64,000 nucleotides of DNA, from assembly GCA_036971475.1 (NCBI GenBank), contig JBAIZL010000005.1, forward strand, positions 62,516,155 through 62,580,154, read 5' to 3'. This document shows positions 10,090 through 22,300 of the stretch, piece after piece. A program made the translations under genes and the position numbers. The notes below the pieces were generated by a model. The model was not told the DNA's origin, made no database searches, and worked only from the letters and a program-made list of their open reading frames with translations. The stretch is from Prosapia bicincta (lineage: Eukaryota > Arthropoda > Insecta > Hemiptera > Cercopidae). Each line of letters starts with the position of its first letter. The first letter of the stretch is position 1.

Positions 10090-12245
10090 AGGATTGAATT
10101 TCAGTAGACTTCATTCAGTTTGATTTTCCATTTATCAGTCCATTCTAAGAGTTTGTTTGTTGCTCTCTGGACTTTATCCGTAGATGTAAATCAGTCTTTG
10201 TCAGTTGCTAATAATGCTGTGTCATCTGCGAACATTGCTATGGTTACTTCTGGGGTAGTTGGAATATCACTGGTGTAAAGTATGTAGAGAACTACCTTGG
10301 GGTACTCCTGCTTTGTTTTCCATAATTTCAGAATATTCTCCTTCCTGTTTGATTCTGAATGTTCTGCCTGTTATATATGATGTTAACAATGAAACATATT
10401 CCTTTGAGAGCATCTTATTTAATTTATGGATCAGGCCGTTATGCCACATCTTATCAGAGGCTTGTGCCACATCTAGAAATAGCGCTGTGCAAATCTGTTT
10501 GTATTCTAAGGCTCTTTCTATTATATCCGTTATTCTATGGACTTGATCTATAGTGGAATGTTTTTCTCTGAATCCAAACTGGTATTCTGGAATCAGATCA
10601 TTTTTCCCTATGACTGTTTTTTAAGCCTTTTCAATAAGAGCTTTTCGAATAGCTTAGAAATTGTAGGAAGTAACGATATTGGTCTATATATGACTTAATA
10701 TCATTGGGCGATTTACCTGGTTTTGGTAACATTACAACTTCTGCTACCTTCCAGATATCTGGCACATATTTAGGTCTAAATGCTGCATTAATAAGATAAG
10801 TAAGCATGACTACACCTTTTCTTGGGAGCTCTTTCCATATTTGTCTGGTGATGAGATCAAATCCTGGGGCTTTTTTGGAATTAAGATTTATCAGAATTTC
10901 TTGATCCACTTCCTTTATAGTTGCCAGTGGCATTTCTTCTGACATTATAACTATTCTATCATCCAAATCATAATCGTTTATCAATATGTTGGGCTTTTTG
11001 TTTGCTTTTTGCACAACTTCCATTGTCTTTCCTGGTTGGAAGTACAGAAGTAATTGGCCTCTTGATTTTCGTGGTGGCTCTCCAAAGGAATTATTTGTTT
11101 CCTTCATTGTGTCCATATTCTCCAAATAAAAGTTTACAGAATCCTGTTTGTTTCTAGGTTAGCCTCTTTATTTTTTGACTCTTGTTATTTAAAATGGTTT
11201 TGTCTACTGGGTCTCTGGACTGCTGTCATCTTCTTGCTTTTCTTTTTTCTAAAACTAGTTTCCTTATTTCTACTGGGTAGTTGTTTCCCTTAGTGACATA
11301 ATTAGTCTGTCTTGTGTTATTATATGCAGCAGTTTGTATAATCACCATAAATCTTTCACATTCTTTGTCAAGTTGCTCTTTGGTCTTCAATTTGATATTT
11401 AATTCAATTTTATCTTGTACTTCCTGTCTGAAGCTATACCAATCTGTGTTTTTGTTCACCGAACATGGCTGAATCTCTTTCTTGATGATTTTTTCACTCA
11501 ATGTAAGTATCACTGCTGAGTGATACGAGTTCAAATCCAAATTTTCCTCAATATCTATGAAATTTGCCGATATCTTTCTGGTTATGAAGAAATCCATAAG
11601 ATCCGGTATTTTATACTTATCTGTTGGCCAGTATGTGGGTTTTCCTGTCGAATGAAAATCAGAACTTAGTTCATTAATTGCTGTTCTTAACTCTTTACCC
11701 TTAGTTGTTGACACTCTTGCTCTCCAGTCCAGATGTTTGGCATTGTAATCACCACCGAGTACAAATCTTTCCCCAGATCTTTCTTTGGAGGATTGCCTTA
11801 TATCAGATGTTTTTAAATTGTGTCTAGGCGGACAGTCTACTGCTCTTACTATCAGATTTTGCTTAGTAGACTCTATATACACTAAAATTAACTGTATTTT
11901 TTCAGTCTGAAGATGACATCCTTCATAATTTTTTATTGATTCTTTTATTAGTATTGTGGTTTCACCTTTAGCCTTATTATTTGGATGTTATATTTGATAA
12001 ACTTTAAAACCTTTTATTTTAAGGTATGACTCTTTTGTGAAATGGGTTTCCGATATCAATTTTCTGTTCAGTTAGAAATACTTCGATCTCTTCCTTTTTG
12101 TTTAAACCTCCGTTGGCATCCAAGTAGCTCTCCTTAAGTCTCCCCTGTCCACCATTAATTACAACGTTTTGAAATAGCTTCAGTATTTTTGGTTTCCAGA
12201 GTGTCAAGTCTAGTATTAACTTGAGTAATCATGTCCATCATTTTT
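10090..12245 (-). pseudogene. LINE ORF2 (endonuclease and reverse transcriptase)
   Basis: Endonuclease blocks: NANGGLNKKEEIEVFLTEQK near 12,110, GGDYNAKHLDWRARV near 11,730 and a NSYHSAVILTL block near 11,520. RT blocks: NSKKAPGFDLITRQIWKELP and WKVAEVVMLPKPGK near 10,760, then MFADDTALLATDKD near 10,210, the catalytic FADD. The reading is broken by several shifts and stops and ends at KWKIKLNE at the truncation point. Confidence 0.85.
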
Positions 12246-12249
12246 ATGT

Positions 12250-13588
12250 CTAAATCTCAGTTTATTGATCTTAGATTTGGGACTGTTTAAGGTTTCCCAT
12301 TTTTAACCATTTGGCTATAATTGATGCCTTCTCTTACTCTATTTGATATAACATTTCTTTGCTGTTGAAGCTTTGGTAAATAATTAATTTCTCTAATTTT
12401 TTGCAGCCCTTTGGCTATATTTCACATCCTCTGTAGTTTGCAGGGTGATATTCTGAGCAGTTTGCCCATTGATGAATGATGTCCTGCATACCTAACACAA
12501 ATGGGATCCCTTCCACAAAATCTCTGAGTATGTCCATATCTCTGGCATTTCCTTCATTGTGGAATCAGTCTTTCCATTCTTATTACTTCTATTCTCACTT
12601 TCAAATGGCACAAATATTTTATATTTTAATTTTTTTTTATATCATCAGTATTATGGAAAGTTAATATGAACATTGGTAAGTCTATCTGGCTGCGTTTTAC
12701 TTCAACACTTATGATTTTAAAATCTTGTGCTGCTAATTCTTTTACTATCTCTTCTGGATTGCACGACAAATGCATATTTTTCGCCATGACTCTTATTGGT
12801 CGATTTTGTTTATCTTCATAGGTGTGTCATTCCAACTTCTTTTCTTCAGCTATTTCTACTACTTTCCTATTCTTCTCTAGTGTATCTATATTTATTTTTA
12901 CCTGGTCGTTGGAAAAGCACTTGGCCCGGTAGTTTATTTTATTCATGTTTAAGGAGTGTTTTATTTCATTGTAATGTCTGACATCGTTTACCACTACTGG
13001 GGGCGGTTTTGTTCAGTTTTGTACTGTTCTCTGTTCCCCTTGTTATTTTAGGAGATTCAGGAGCTTTTCTCTTTTTAGAGCCATGTGTGAGGCAGGCTGT
13101 TTCTCTGTTCACTATATATATTCCTCTTCGGACTTGGTGGGACTATCTAAGTTGCATTCATTGGAATTTTTAGATTTCAGTTTTGATATTTCTGTTTCCA
13201 GGTCTATTTTATTTAGAGTTCGTTGTAGCTCTTGTTTTAGTTTATCCATTTCTCTTTGTTGTTCTATTGAGCCATAAATTGATGTCTCATTAGCTACTTG
13301 ATTAACATGTAGCCTATCCTTGTGCATTGATGTCGCCGGATGATTACTTGGTTTGGGCATTGGCATTGCTCCAGGTAACTGAATTTGATTTCTCTAGCAC
13401 ACTCTGAAATGGGTACACTGATGAAATTTCAGTGAATGAACTACTTTGATTTGATATACTCTGTAAGGGTAATTCATTAATTTTACTATTTCCAGATACT
13501 GTATTACTTCTATTTCACATCAGCAAACTTATTTTATTACTGATTATTTCTTTTCTGTAACGGGTTATCCATTTCCATTTGGTCATTG
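12250..13588 (-). pseudogene. LINE ORF1 (gag-like, zinc-knuckle region)
   Basis: Fragments in order: a coiled-coil-like segment (EQQREMDKLKQELQRTLNKI), a Lys/Pro linker, then an RNA-binding-like region and CQRYGHTQRFCGRDP, a CCHC-like knuckle followed by a second degraded one (CVRYAGH, second Cys lost). Several frameshifts and stops. The start is placed near 13,588 only by homology of layout. Confidence 0.65.
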
Positions 13589-13599
13589 TTATTTATTTC

Positions 13600-14217
13600 A
13601 CATCAAATTTAGATAAATACATGTTCACTCCAATCAAGTTAATTTACAAATCTAATAATCATAAGTATTAAATTGAAACAATTGAAATGATCATAAACTG
13701 TACTGCAACAGTAATAAATTACATTGACTAATAAAAACTATTGCAATTAAGTTGAATTTAGTTAAAAATGTTCAATGAATTATATAAAGTGGATAAATGA
13801 GGAATTGTAACTAGTACTTATATAGCTTTAGTGCATTAGAGCCAGTCTAAATGGACAGCATAAGCCGTTTTCTCTTTCTTCTTCTTATCTGTTCCACTAT
13901 TGGAGCACAAACACAAAGGTCTTCACTATCCAAGAGTCAAACGAATACTGTTTGTGAAATAATAAAATAAACTGGAGCCGATTGTTATAGGTACACACTT
14001 TTGTAAACCTAAATTAGTACTTTTATTTTTTCAAGTATTGAACATCAACAATGTCAGCCACAATATGACATTTTCCGCGACAATTGCCAAAATCTTTTAG
14101 GCCTATTTTTAAATAATGTGCACATTGTTTTGTTCTATCATACCTAAGTACGAAAATAGATTTTTTTATTGTAATATATTTACACACACACCCACATCCG
14201 AGCAAGCATGCGTATAA

Positions 14218-14270
<53 letters not shown>

Positions 14271-16364
14271 TAACATACGTATTGGCCTGACATAGTTTTT
14301 CAATAGTATAAATGATACTTAAAAGATCTGCGTCTCGGTATCCCTTGTCACCAGTAAAACTCACTGTTCCAAGCCTGGCACTGTCAATAAAATCACCGAT
14401 CCGTTAAAGTCACTGAATCAACCATGCCTACAGACATTCCAGCTTGTCATATATGTGGTCCTTCTTTGTTTGCTTCAAGAGAGTTTATTATCTGATATGT
14501 TATGTACAAGACTAGACGTCTGTTATACCTAACGGGTATTTATCCCCTCTGAAAACTTGCAACATAGAAAACAATAGATATTTTTGTAATCCCTAGTTTG
14601 TCCTTCTATTATACGTTCTGGACATGATAGGATATTTGCATACATCCTAAGTGAACAATACTAATGGGAGCCTAGAATCTAACAGCAACTTTGCACCATG
14701 AGTAACTTTTATTTGGTTTTTACTAATTATGATTATAAATAATAATCAATCAACAATTTATAAAATAACAAAGATACAATATAATGAATAAAAAACCACC
14801 TGAATAAATTATATAATTTTAAATAAAAAGTTTATATTTACTTCTTTATAAGTGATTTTCATATGGAAATACAGCTCAATCGACATGAATTAATTCAACC
14901 CGCTGAGAGTCTTGGTGCGCATCTAAATTAGATATCCGTAATGTAGCTCTCAAACTGTTTAGAATAGGTTATATTCTATTTTAGATTTAAATGATACTTT
15001 TTTTTGTAAATTGGAATTTTAGGTAAGTTAATAATAAAACACTTCACAAATAACATTTTATTCTAATATAACTCATGAAATTTTAAATGGAACTTAAGTA
15101 CTGATTAATAAAACATAAATTACTAAAATATTTTCTCATCAATTATTCTAACAATCGAAAGCAGCTGGTTCTATTTTAGCACAAAAAGCTGTGTTACACA
15201 ATTTTCTTACTTGAATGAATATTTCTGTAAAGTAGAATAACAATTCAAAAAGCATTTTTAAGTTTTGACTTTAGAAAATTATGTTTAATTACCATTTTTT
15301 TTAATGCTCTACTATAATTATATACACTCAACAAATACAATACAAATGTTCAGTCTTTCATCATCTTGACAATCTAAATAAAATACTTGTGGGTAAATTG
15401 CAAAGTTGCTTGAAAAAACTGCACATTACTTTTATGAAATTTAATTTACACTATTACTAAATAAACAATTACTTTAAAATAAAAAGTGAAACAATCGTCA
15501 CAACAAAACTGAAATACATGAGGGTTATTTTAAAGTAAGAATAATAATCTGTGCAACACACAGGCATCCAGATATATTTTAGGCGTCTGTGTGTATTTCT
15601 GAAAATTACAAGTAGTTGATTTTTTTAATAGTGAAATGAGTTCTTTAAACAAATTTCTAAATTTAGTAAATATGTTTTACCTAATATCCATTAAGAGTTC
15701 CCTAAAGGTTAGAGAACAATTGTTACAAATGAAAAAAATTCAAAACAGACAAAGAAAGAAAGGCCAAGTGCTAAGGATTTCACAACTCAATAACCATTTT
15801 CACATGTTTTCATTCCTAAGTTCTTCTCCTCCCATTATAATAAGCCACTTGGTTAAACATTTCTTGTTCTGAACCACCAGAGTATGGACACCTTGACAGA
15901 TGATGATGTGCAACTGTTACACAACAGCGAAACTCTTACTTTTTTCATCAAGTTTCATGCCCAAAATTTAAGAAACCTCATGTATAAAACTTCAGTACAC
16001 AAATAGGTTTAACAATGCTGTTTTAGAAATATTGAAAAAGTATCCCAAATGAGGTTCCTATCACAAAGATACCAATGAACATTTATTATACTGTAATTGG
16101 AGTGGAAGATGTAATTGTTGATATGTACTGTAAAACAATGACTAAAAACTTATACAGAGAACTATAAAGTATTGTATACAGTAATAAATAATGAAGTTAA
16201 TGAATTTAGTAGTTAATTAAAATTCCAGTCAGTGTTTCAACCATTTACAGTATAACTTATATTCATGAATTACAGTTTCAATCCTTCATGGTTTGATTTA
16301 ATTGCAAAACTTTCCTCTTTCTCTTACGCCTCACATTTCAGCTTCAGAAATTATTATTCCATTT
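13600..16364. other. AT-rich, no gene recognised; TA array at 14222-14268
   Basis: Holds a (TA)n tract at 14222-14268. The minus-strand open frame across it has an uninterpretable product. At 15,895-15,935 there is a weak hammerhead-like series GATGATG, a CTGTT/AACAG stem and CGAAAC. Confidence 0.4.
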
Positions 16365-17165
16365 TCTCTTTTAATATGTCCAAATTTATTCTATTATCTC
16401 CTTTAATATGTCCAAATTTATTCTATTGTCTCCTTTAATATGTCCAAATTTATTCTATTGTCTCCTTTAATATGTCCAAATTTATTCTATTGTCTCCTTT
16501 AATATGTCCAAATTTATTCTATTGTCTCCTTTAATATGTCCAAATTTATTCTACTGTCTCCTTTTAATATGTCCAAATTTATTCTATTGTCTCCTTTAAT
16601 ATGTCCAAATTTATTCTATTGTCTCCTTTAATATGTCCAAATTTATTCTATTGTCTCCTTTAATATGTCCAAATTTATTCTATTGTCTCCTTTAATATGT
16701 CCAAATTTATTCTATTGTCTCCTTTAATATGTCCAAATTTATTCTACTGTCTCCTTTTAATATGTCCAAATTTATTCTATTGTCTCCTTTAATATGTCCA
16801 AATTTATTCTATTGTCTCCTTTAATATGTCCAAATTTATTCTATTGTCTCCTTTAATATGTCCAAATTTATTCTATTGTCTCCTTTAATATGTCCAAATT
16901 TATTCTACTGTCTCCTTTTAATATGTCCAAATTTATTCTATTGTCTCCTTTAATATGTCCAAATTTATTCTATTGTCTCCTTTAATATGTCCAAATTTAT
17001 TCTATTGTCTCCTTTAATATGTCCAAATTTATTCTATTGTCTCCTTTAATATGTCCAAATTTATTCTATTGTCTCCTTTAATATGTCCAAATTTATTCTA
17101 TTGTCTCCTTTAATATGTCCAAATTTATTCTATTGTCTTCTTTAATATGTCCAAATTTATTTCAA
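16365..17165. repeat. 32-bp minisatellite, about 25 copies
   Basis: The unit reads TCTCCTTTAATATGTCC then AAATTTATTCTATTG. Copies are almost identical. A 33-bp variant (CTACTG with an extra T) recurs near 16,553, 16,745 and 16,905, five to six units apart, suggesting block amplification. Confidence 0.95.
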
Positions 17166-17493
17166 AATTGGGAAATCAATACCTTTGTTCGTGAATTTAG
17201 TTTATGAAACCTTGCTGCCCTACTTTGTAAGCAAACCTGGACTTAGTATAAAAGAGACCTCAAGAATACCAGCAAATAAAATAATCTTAACATTATAGAA
17301 GATTAAAAACTATACAATGTAATATTAGAAAAATCAATAATGTAATATGTATTGTGTATAACATGTAAAATAATTATTTAATTTGAGTCATAAACTAAAA
17401 GAAATATGTTAGGCCAAAAGAATTTTGTTTTTAGCCTAAAATGGTTATTCATGACACCATAATTCACCACCCATGATAAAGGCAGATAGGGAA

Positions 17494-17760
17494 CATTAAC
17501 CCTTGAATACTCGTTCAGGATGTTTGAAACACACCCGTATGAGAAATTTAGAGTTCATTTTTTGTGGCGATTGGCTACCCTGCCATCCGTCACAGTACCT
17601 TCGCTATAGTAAACTATAGCATGATTAGTGGGATAACCGGTTTCTGTCAGTAGCAAGGGATTTATTGAGTTGTCAAGAAGTTTCAAAGTGGTCTGGGGTG
17701 TCCGCGTCACCCCGGGGCATTTACAACACTCCGTGCAATAACATTTGTGCAACACTGTGG
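17494..17760. mobile_element. Possible piggyBac-type terminus
   Basis: TTAACCCTTGAATACTCG at about 17,497 looks like a piggyBac end (TTAA target, CCCTTTGA-like start), followed by a GC-richer block with GGGGTGTCCGCG/CACCCCGGGG. No second TTAA end or transposase was found. Confidence 0.3.
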
Positions 17761-17967
17761 TGGTTATTACTGGATTATCTTTTTATTGAAACTGTTCCTT
17801 CCTTGAACTATAACATATATTAGTCTTTATTAAATACATTTCTCAAATAAAGATATAAAAATTGAATAAAAAATGTATACATTCATATTTTTGTTGAAAA
17901 TTTTGCATATTACTTTTATTTTGTTATCACTTGTGTCAAGACTCCCCAGAGTGCCAGAACCAAATTT

Positions 17968-18107
17968 AAAAAAATTCTTACCTGATGTACATTTTGGTTA
18001 ACACAATATACTGGCATAATACACATCCTAAAGAGGCAGTGTGTTGGGTCATGCTTCTGAGGAGAGTTACTTGATAACAGAAATGTACATCAGGTAAGAA
18101 TAAAAAT
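17968..18107. repeat. Foldback with hammerhead-like apex
   Basis: Outer arms ATTCTTACCTGATGTACAT (from 17,977) and its inverse ending near 18,101. The right arm carries the fold at 18054-18094. Its distal part, AATAAAAATATTTGT-G/A-GTTA, is shared with the foldback at 42,603. Confidence 0.7.
18054..18094 (+). ncRNA. Hammerhead-ribozyme-like fold, palindromic stem III
   Basis: CTT, CTGAGGA, a GTTA/TAAC stem, A, GAAATGTACATC, AGG. Core CUGANGA and GAAA are intact. Stem III would be ATGTACAT, a self-complementary octamer with no loop, the arrangement that in PLE hammerheads is thought to favour dimers. Stem I is only three pairs, one a wobble. Confidence 0.6.
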
Positions 18108-19100
18108 ATTTGTGGTTAAGAGGTTTTTGTGTATTTATTATTAATAGATGGGAAATATAAGATCCTCTTGCAGTCGTGATATTACACCTATTACCAAAGC
18201 AGATATAGTTGAAACTGTAAGGGAAAGGCAAATTAATACAAACTAGAAATGGATCAACAGACCTGTTCTATGTATCAACATTGGCTTGAATCTTATGTAT
18301 TATAAAGTAATTTGTTTATATACACTATAGATTTTGTTGAATGAAAGTGAACCCTTGTCAAAATTATTCTTACTTTAAGATGACCCTCATATAAAATTTG
18401 CTGACAAATTACAACATTATAATATTTTTTTATGCCCACTTCATATCATTTTAACTTCAGCAATAGAACATTTGCGTAATACTAGCAAAATGTAAGCTTC
18501 ATTTTCCTGATAAAAAATAAACCCAAATCCCAAACGCATTACACTTACAAATAAAAAGTTGATAAACTGAATGACTAGATTTATTTTTAATATCTAAAGC
18601 AATATTAGTTAATTCTGCCAATTTTAGAAAATGCTGAATAAAATATAAGAATGGACTTTGTACACTACATAAAAGAAAAACTGTAATTTATTTTAAAACA
18701 AAAAGTACAATTAAAATATGAAATTAAATTTTACAAAATGTCATGAAGGGTTTTTTTCTTTAAATTTGAAATGCATATTTCCTCCTCGTATTAATTATAG
18801 TGTTTTTATAAATGAATAATAAAATCGTTTCTCCCGTCAAAATATATCTTAAACATAAATAACAAATTTTTAAACTGAGCACATTTTTCTTTTATCACAC
18901 TTGCTAAAAAAGACTGTACTCAATTTAATTTTACATATGCTAGTAGAAATAATAATTTTAAAATAATAATAATTAAAAAAAATACTTCTTATTAACATAA
19001 TATAACATAATAAAAATGAACACAACAAAATAAAACAATTTTTACACATTCATAACAGTTGGCCCAATGTAATTACAAAATCCTTATGATTCTAAAAAGC
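18108..19100. other. Downstream flank of AMFR, nothing recognised
   Basis: AT-rich, no supported coding or repeat structure. Confidence 0.4.
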
Positions 19101-19103
19101 CAA

Positions 19104-19109
19104 TTTATT
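19104..19109 (-). terminator. AMFR polyadenylation signal AATAAA
   Basis: Canonical AATAAA on the minus strand about 90 nt after the AMFR stop codon. Cleavage would be expected near 19,080-19,090. Confidence 0.55.
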
Positions 19110-19196
19110 TTGATAAAGCAAACAGCGCAGGATGTTCGCCATTTTGGAAGTAAAGGAGAAGTGAAAGACAAGGGGAGGGATTTTAGGGGAAGTGGT

Positions 19197-19365
19197 TCAG
19201 CTATTACGGTAGGGTGGATTGGTTGAATGTTTATCCAGATACTTTTGTCTTGCACCCAGAAGAAGTTTCTCCTTCCGAAGACGAAGTATTCGTTCTCTTT
19301 CAGATGAAGACTTTGAAAATCGTCCACCAATATTTAGAGGTTCTTCTTCTTCTTCTGGCTCTTCC
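19197..19365 (-). CDS. AMFR: AMFR last exon (E2-binding basic helix, stop)
   Basis: 169 bp, phase 2 in, stop TGA at 19197-19199. It encodes a Glu-rich stretch, then GRFSKSSSERERILRLRKEK and LLLGARQKYLDK, which align with human RFSKSADERQRMLVQRKDEL and the following residues (UBE2G2-binding region). The protein then ends after ten residues (HSTNPPYRNS). The terminal VIM helix of vertebrate AMFR is absent, so either this lineage lost it or a further alternative exon exists. Confidence 0.85.
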
Positions 19366-22300
19366 CTGGATAAATCAAAAAAAATATAAAAAAACTTTTA
19401 TGCCAAAGTTGTTGATCTCACAAAACACCAAAGCAGATAAAATGGATTTAATGACAGTAACAATAATCCTCTACAATTATATTTTAATAAACAATGATTT
19501 CAGAACATGAATTAATTCATTATGTAAACATCTGTTACAAAAATCATATTTGTATATGATTTAGGAGTAAGGTTATTTAGTAATGTAAAAGTTAATATAA
19601 TATAATTCTAAATATTTCTGGAAAACATTTTTAAACCTACCCATGCACAAAATGGATAAAACCTTTAATAATATTATTACAAGAGTAAAATACTTAATTT
19701 ACATGAGGTCAAATAGGGTATCCGTCAAGGAGAAGGGGACGGGTACAACATTGGCTGCCACATAAACTATGTTATGTTGGCTACCAACCTCTACAAAGCT
19801 AGTGGATGTATGTCTCCTAGTGCTTCTGTCAATTAAGGACTGTAAAAACAGCTTAAAAATGCGTGTTTAATAATTTATTTAATTTTGTTTCCACTAGAAA
19901 ATACAAAGAATTTAGTGTGCATAAAGAACATTTAGCTTTAATAGTTATTAGTTTGTTTCGTGAAATCTAAATTTAGTTGTCTGGCAAAACTGACAACTTC
20001 TTTAATCACATCAGCAATTTCATCAGTCTCTGGCACTGATTCCGTTTGAAATTCAGTGGCGAAAAAAATAGACACAACTTTTTACAAACGCCATTCAAAG
20101 TTGTTTGTGAAATTTCATTCTAAGATTGTCCAATGCATTTAAAACCATTGAATTGTTTCAAAAAATCTTCAACAGAGAGCTCGTTATTCTGTCTCATAGC
20201 TTCATGCAGATGCGCAAATGAGATCTTCTTGCGTAATACGCTTTAAATATTTTGATGACTCCCTGATCTATCAGTTGAAACAAATTATTTGTGTTTGGTG
20301 GCAAAAATATCACTTTCATGTGTGTGTCGAAATTAGTTCAAGTATTAGGAAGATGGCCATTGTCAACTAATAGGAATTACTTTAAAAGAAATTTGTTTAG
20401 ACCCACAATAACGTTCATTTTGAGGTATGAAATGATGACCAAACCAGTCCTCAAAAAATCTGTCACCATAGTCTTCCGATTCGACTTCCAAATCACGGAC
20501 AAGCTAGCTTTAGAAATATTTTTTAGCTTGGATTTTCTGAGCGATAAACTATAAGAGGTTGCAACTTACAGTCAACAGAGGTATTTGCACCACATATCAC
20601 TGTAAATCTTTCTTTGCTGGCCTTAAAACCTGGAAATGTTTTCTCTTCGTGTACTATAATAGTTCTCATAGGCATTTTCTTCTAGAACAGGCCAGTTTCT
20701 GCGTAACTCGGACATCATGACTTAAAACCGCGTAACGTAGGAATTGCATAAGACGAGGTATTACTGTACTGCAATTTGAAGATGGTGGTAAGAAAGTTAA
20801 AGTTCCTGTACGCCCCCTCTCAAAGTGCTCTCTAGACATATACTCTATAAAATTATTGGTGTTTTTCTTCCTAACCCAAATAAAAAAAATTAACAGATTT
20901 AGCTGGTCCTCTAGCTGTCTGTAATGGACAGCAAATAGAAGTACAAACATTGCTTTAGGATATTAGTCTAAGTCAAATCAGGAGGAAATCCATAATGACA
21001 GTTTCTTGTGTAATTCAAACTAGTTCACTGGCTGTCAGTCTAACCCTCTACTGGCGGCATCGGTTAGGTGTAAAGGCTCTAACGGGAATGGATTTATGAC
21101 TGTGGAATGAGGTGGGTTGTTTTGGTTGTATATCATATAATAGACAAGGCTGTTGGCTTCAAAATGTGTGTGTTCATTTAATACGTTTTCTTTATCTGTT
21201 GCGTAGTGTTTATATATTTCACATTTTCAAAGGTTGTTAGTTTTTTACTTTGTTTTAATATGTGTAGAACATTTAAATTAGTGTGTATGTCAGTGTGTGT
21301 GTGTTGGGTGTTTTTTAGGGATTTTGCGTAGCTGGATTTTAGGGTTTGTTTGCTTTTTTGGGTAATGTGTTCTTCGAAACGTGTATAGAATGACCTGCCG
21401 GTTTGGCCAATGTAATAGCTGGGACAATCGTTACAAGTTAATTTGTAAATACCTGAGAGTCTGTATTTGTCTGTATCTTTTTGTTTTTGAAAAGGTTGTA
21501 TGTGCTGTCTTAAAGTGTTTGTTGTTTTGTAAGATATTTGGTAATGAAATTTTTTGAATGTGGAGGCTATTTTGTGTGTTTTTGTTGTGGTAGGTGAGAG
21601 ATATGTATTTGTTGTTTTTAGTGTGGTATGTCAGCATGGCCGTTAGGTGATGTTGTATATGTTTAATTTTCATGTGTATGTTGGTAGCCGTTTTGTTGAG
21701 CGATGTATTTCACTGTATTGAGTTCTTCGTCATAGTCTTTCTGTAATATAGGTATACTTATTTGACGGTGTAATATGACTAATCACAGTGTGTTTCTGAT
21801 GTGTGGGGTGATTAGATGTGTTATGTATGACAGTACCGGTGGTTGTTGGTTTTCTGTATATTTGTAAATTGTGTTTGGTGATGGTAAGGTCTAGAAAGTT
21901 TATTTTATTGTTTTCTTCTAATTCGAGGGTAAACATGAGGTTTTGGAGTATGGTATTAATGTAATTATGTAGTTGTTTGATTTACCGTTTGTTGCCATTG
22001 TATAATATTAAAATGTCATCTACATATCTATGGTAATAAATTATTTTTTGTGTATGATTGTTGTTCTGTAGAATGTATTTTTGTTTGATATGATGTAGGA
22101 ATATTTCTGCTAGGATGCCTGAGATGGGGGAACCCATTGGGAGGCCATCTTTCTGTGTGTAGTATTTGTGTTGGTATGTGAAGTAGTTTTGTGATATGAT
22201 GAGTTTGGTGAGTGTTATGATTTCATGTGTGAGATTATATGGAGTGTTGTTTGCTGTGAGCATGTTTTGTAGTATTTGGAGTGTTTGTTCTATTGGCACA

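Larger units (their letters stand above)
10090..13590 (-). mobile_element. Jockey-type LINE, 3'-truncated
   Basis: Both ORFs are recognisable on the minus strand: gag-like ORF1 at the right, endonuclease-RT ORF2 to the left. The sequence breaks off at about 10,090 inside RT, after the FADD motif. Multiple stops and shifts. Losing the 3' end is unusual, since LINEs normally lose the 5' end. Confidence 0.85.

Noticed and set aside
14023..14364. Minus-strand frame with TGDKGYRDADLL
   Set aside because: Looks vaguely like a transposase block, but the frame runs into the TA array and no flanking motif supports it.
16365..17165. CRISPR-like array
   Set aside because: Units are directly contiguous with no unique spacers, in a eukaryotic genome; it is a minisatellite.
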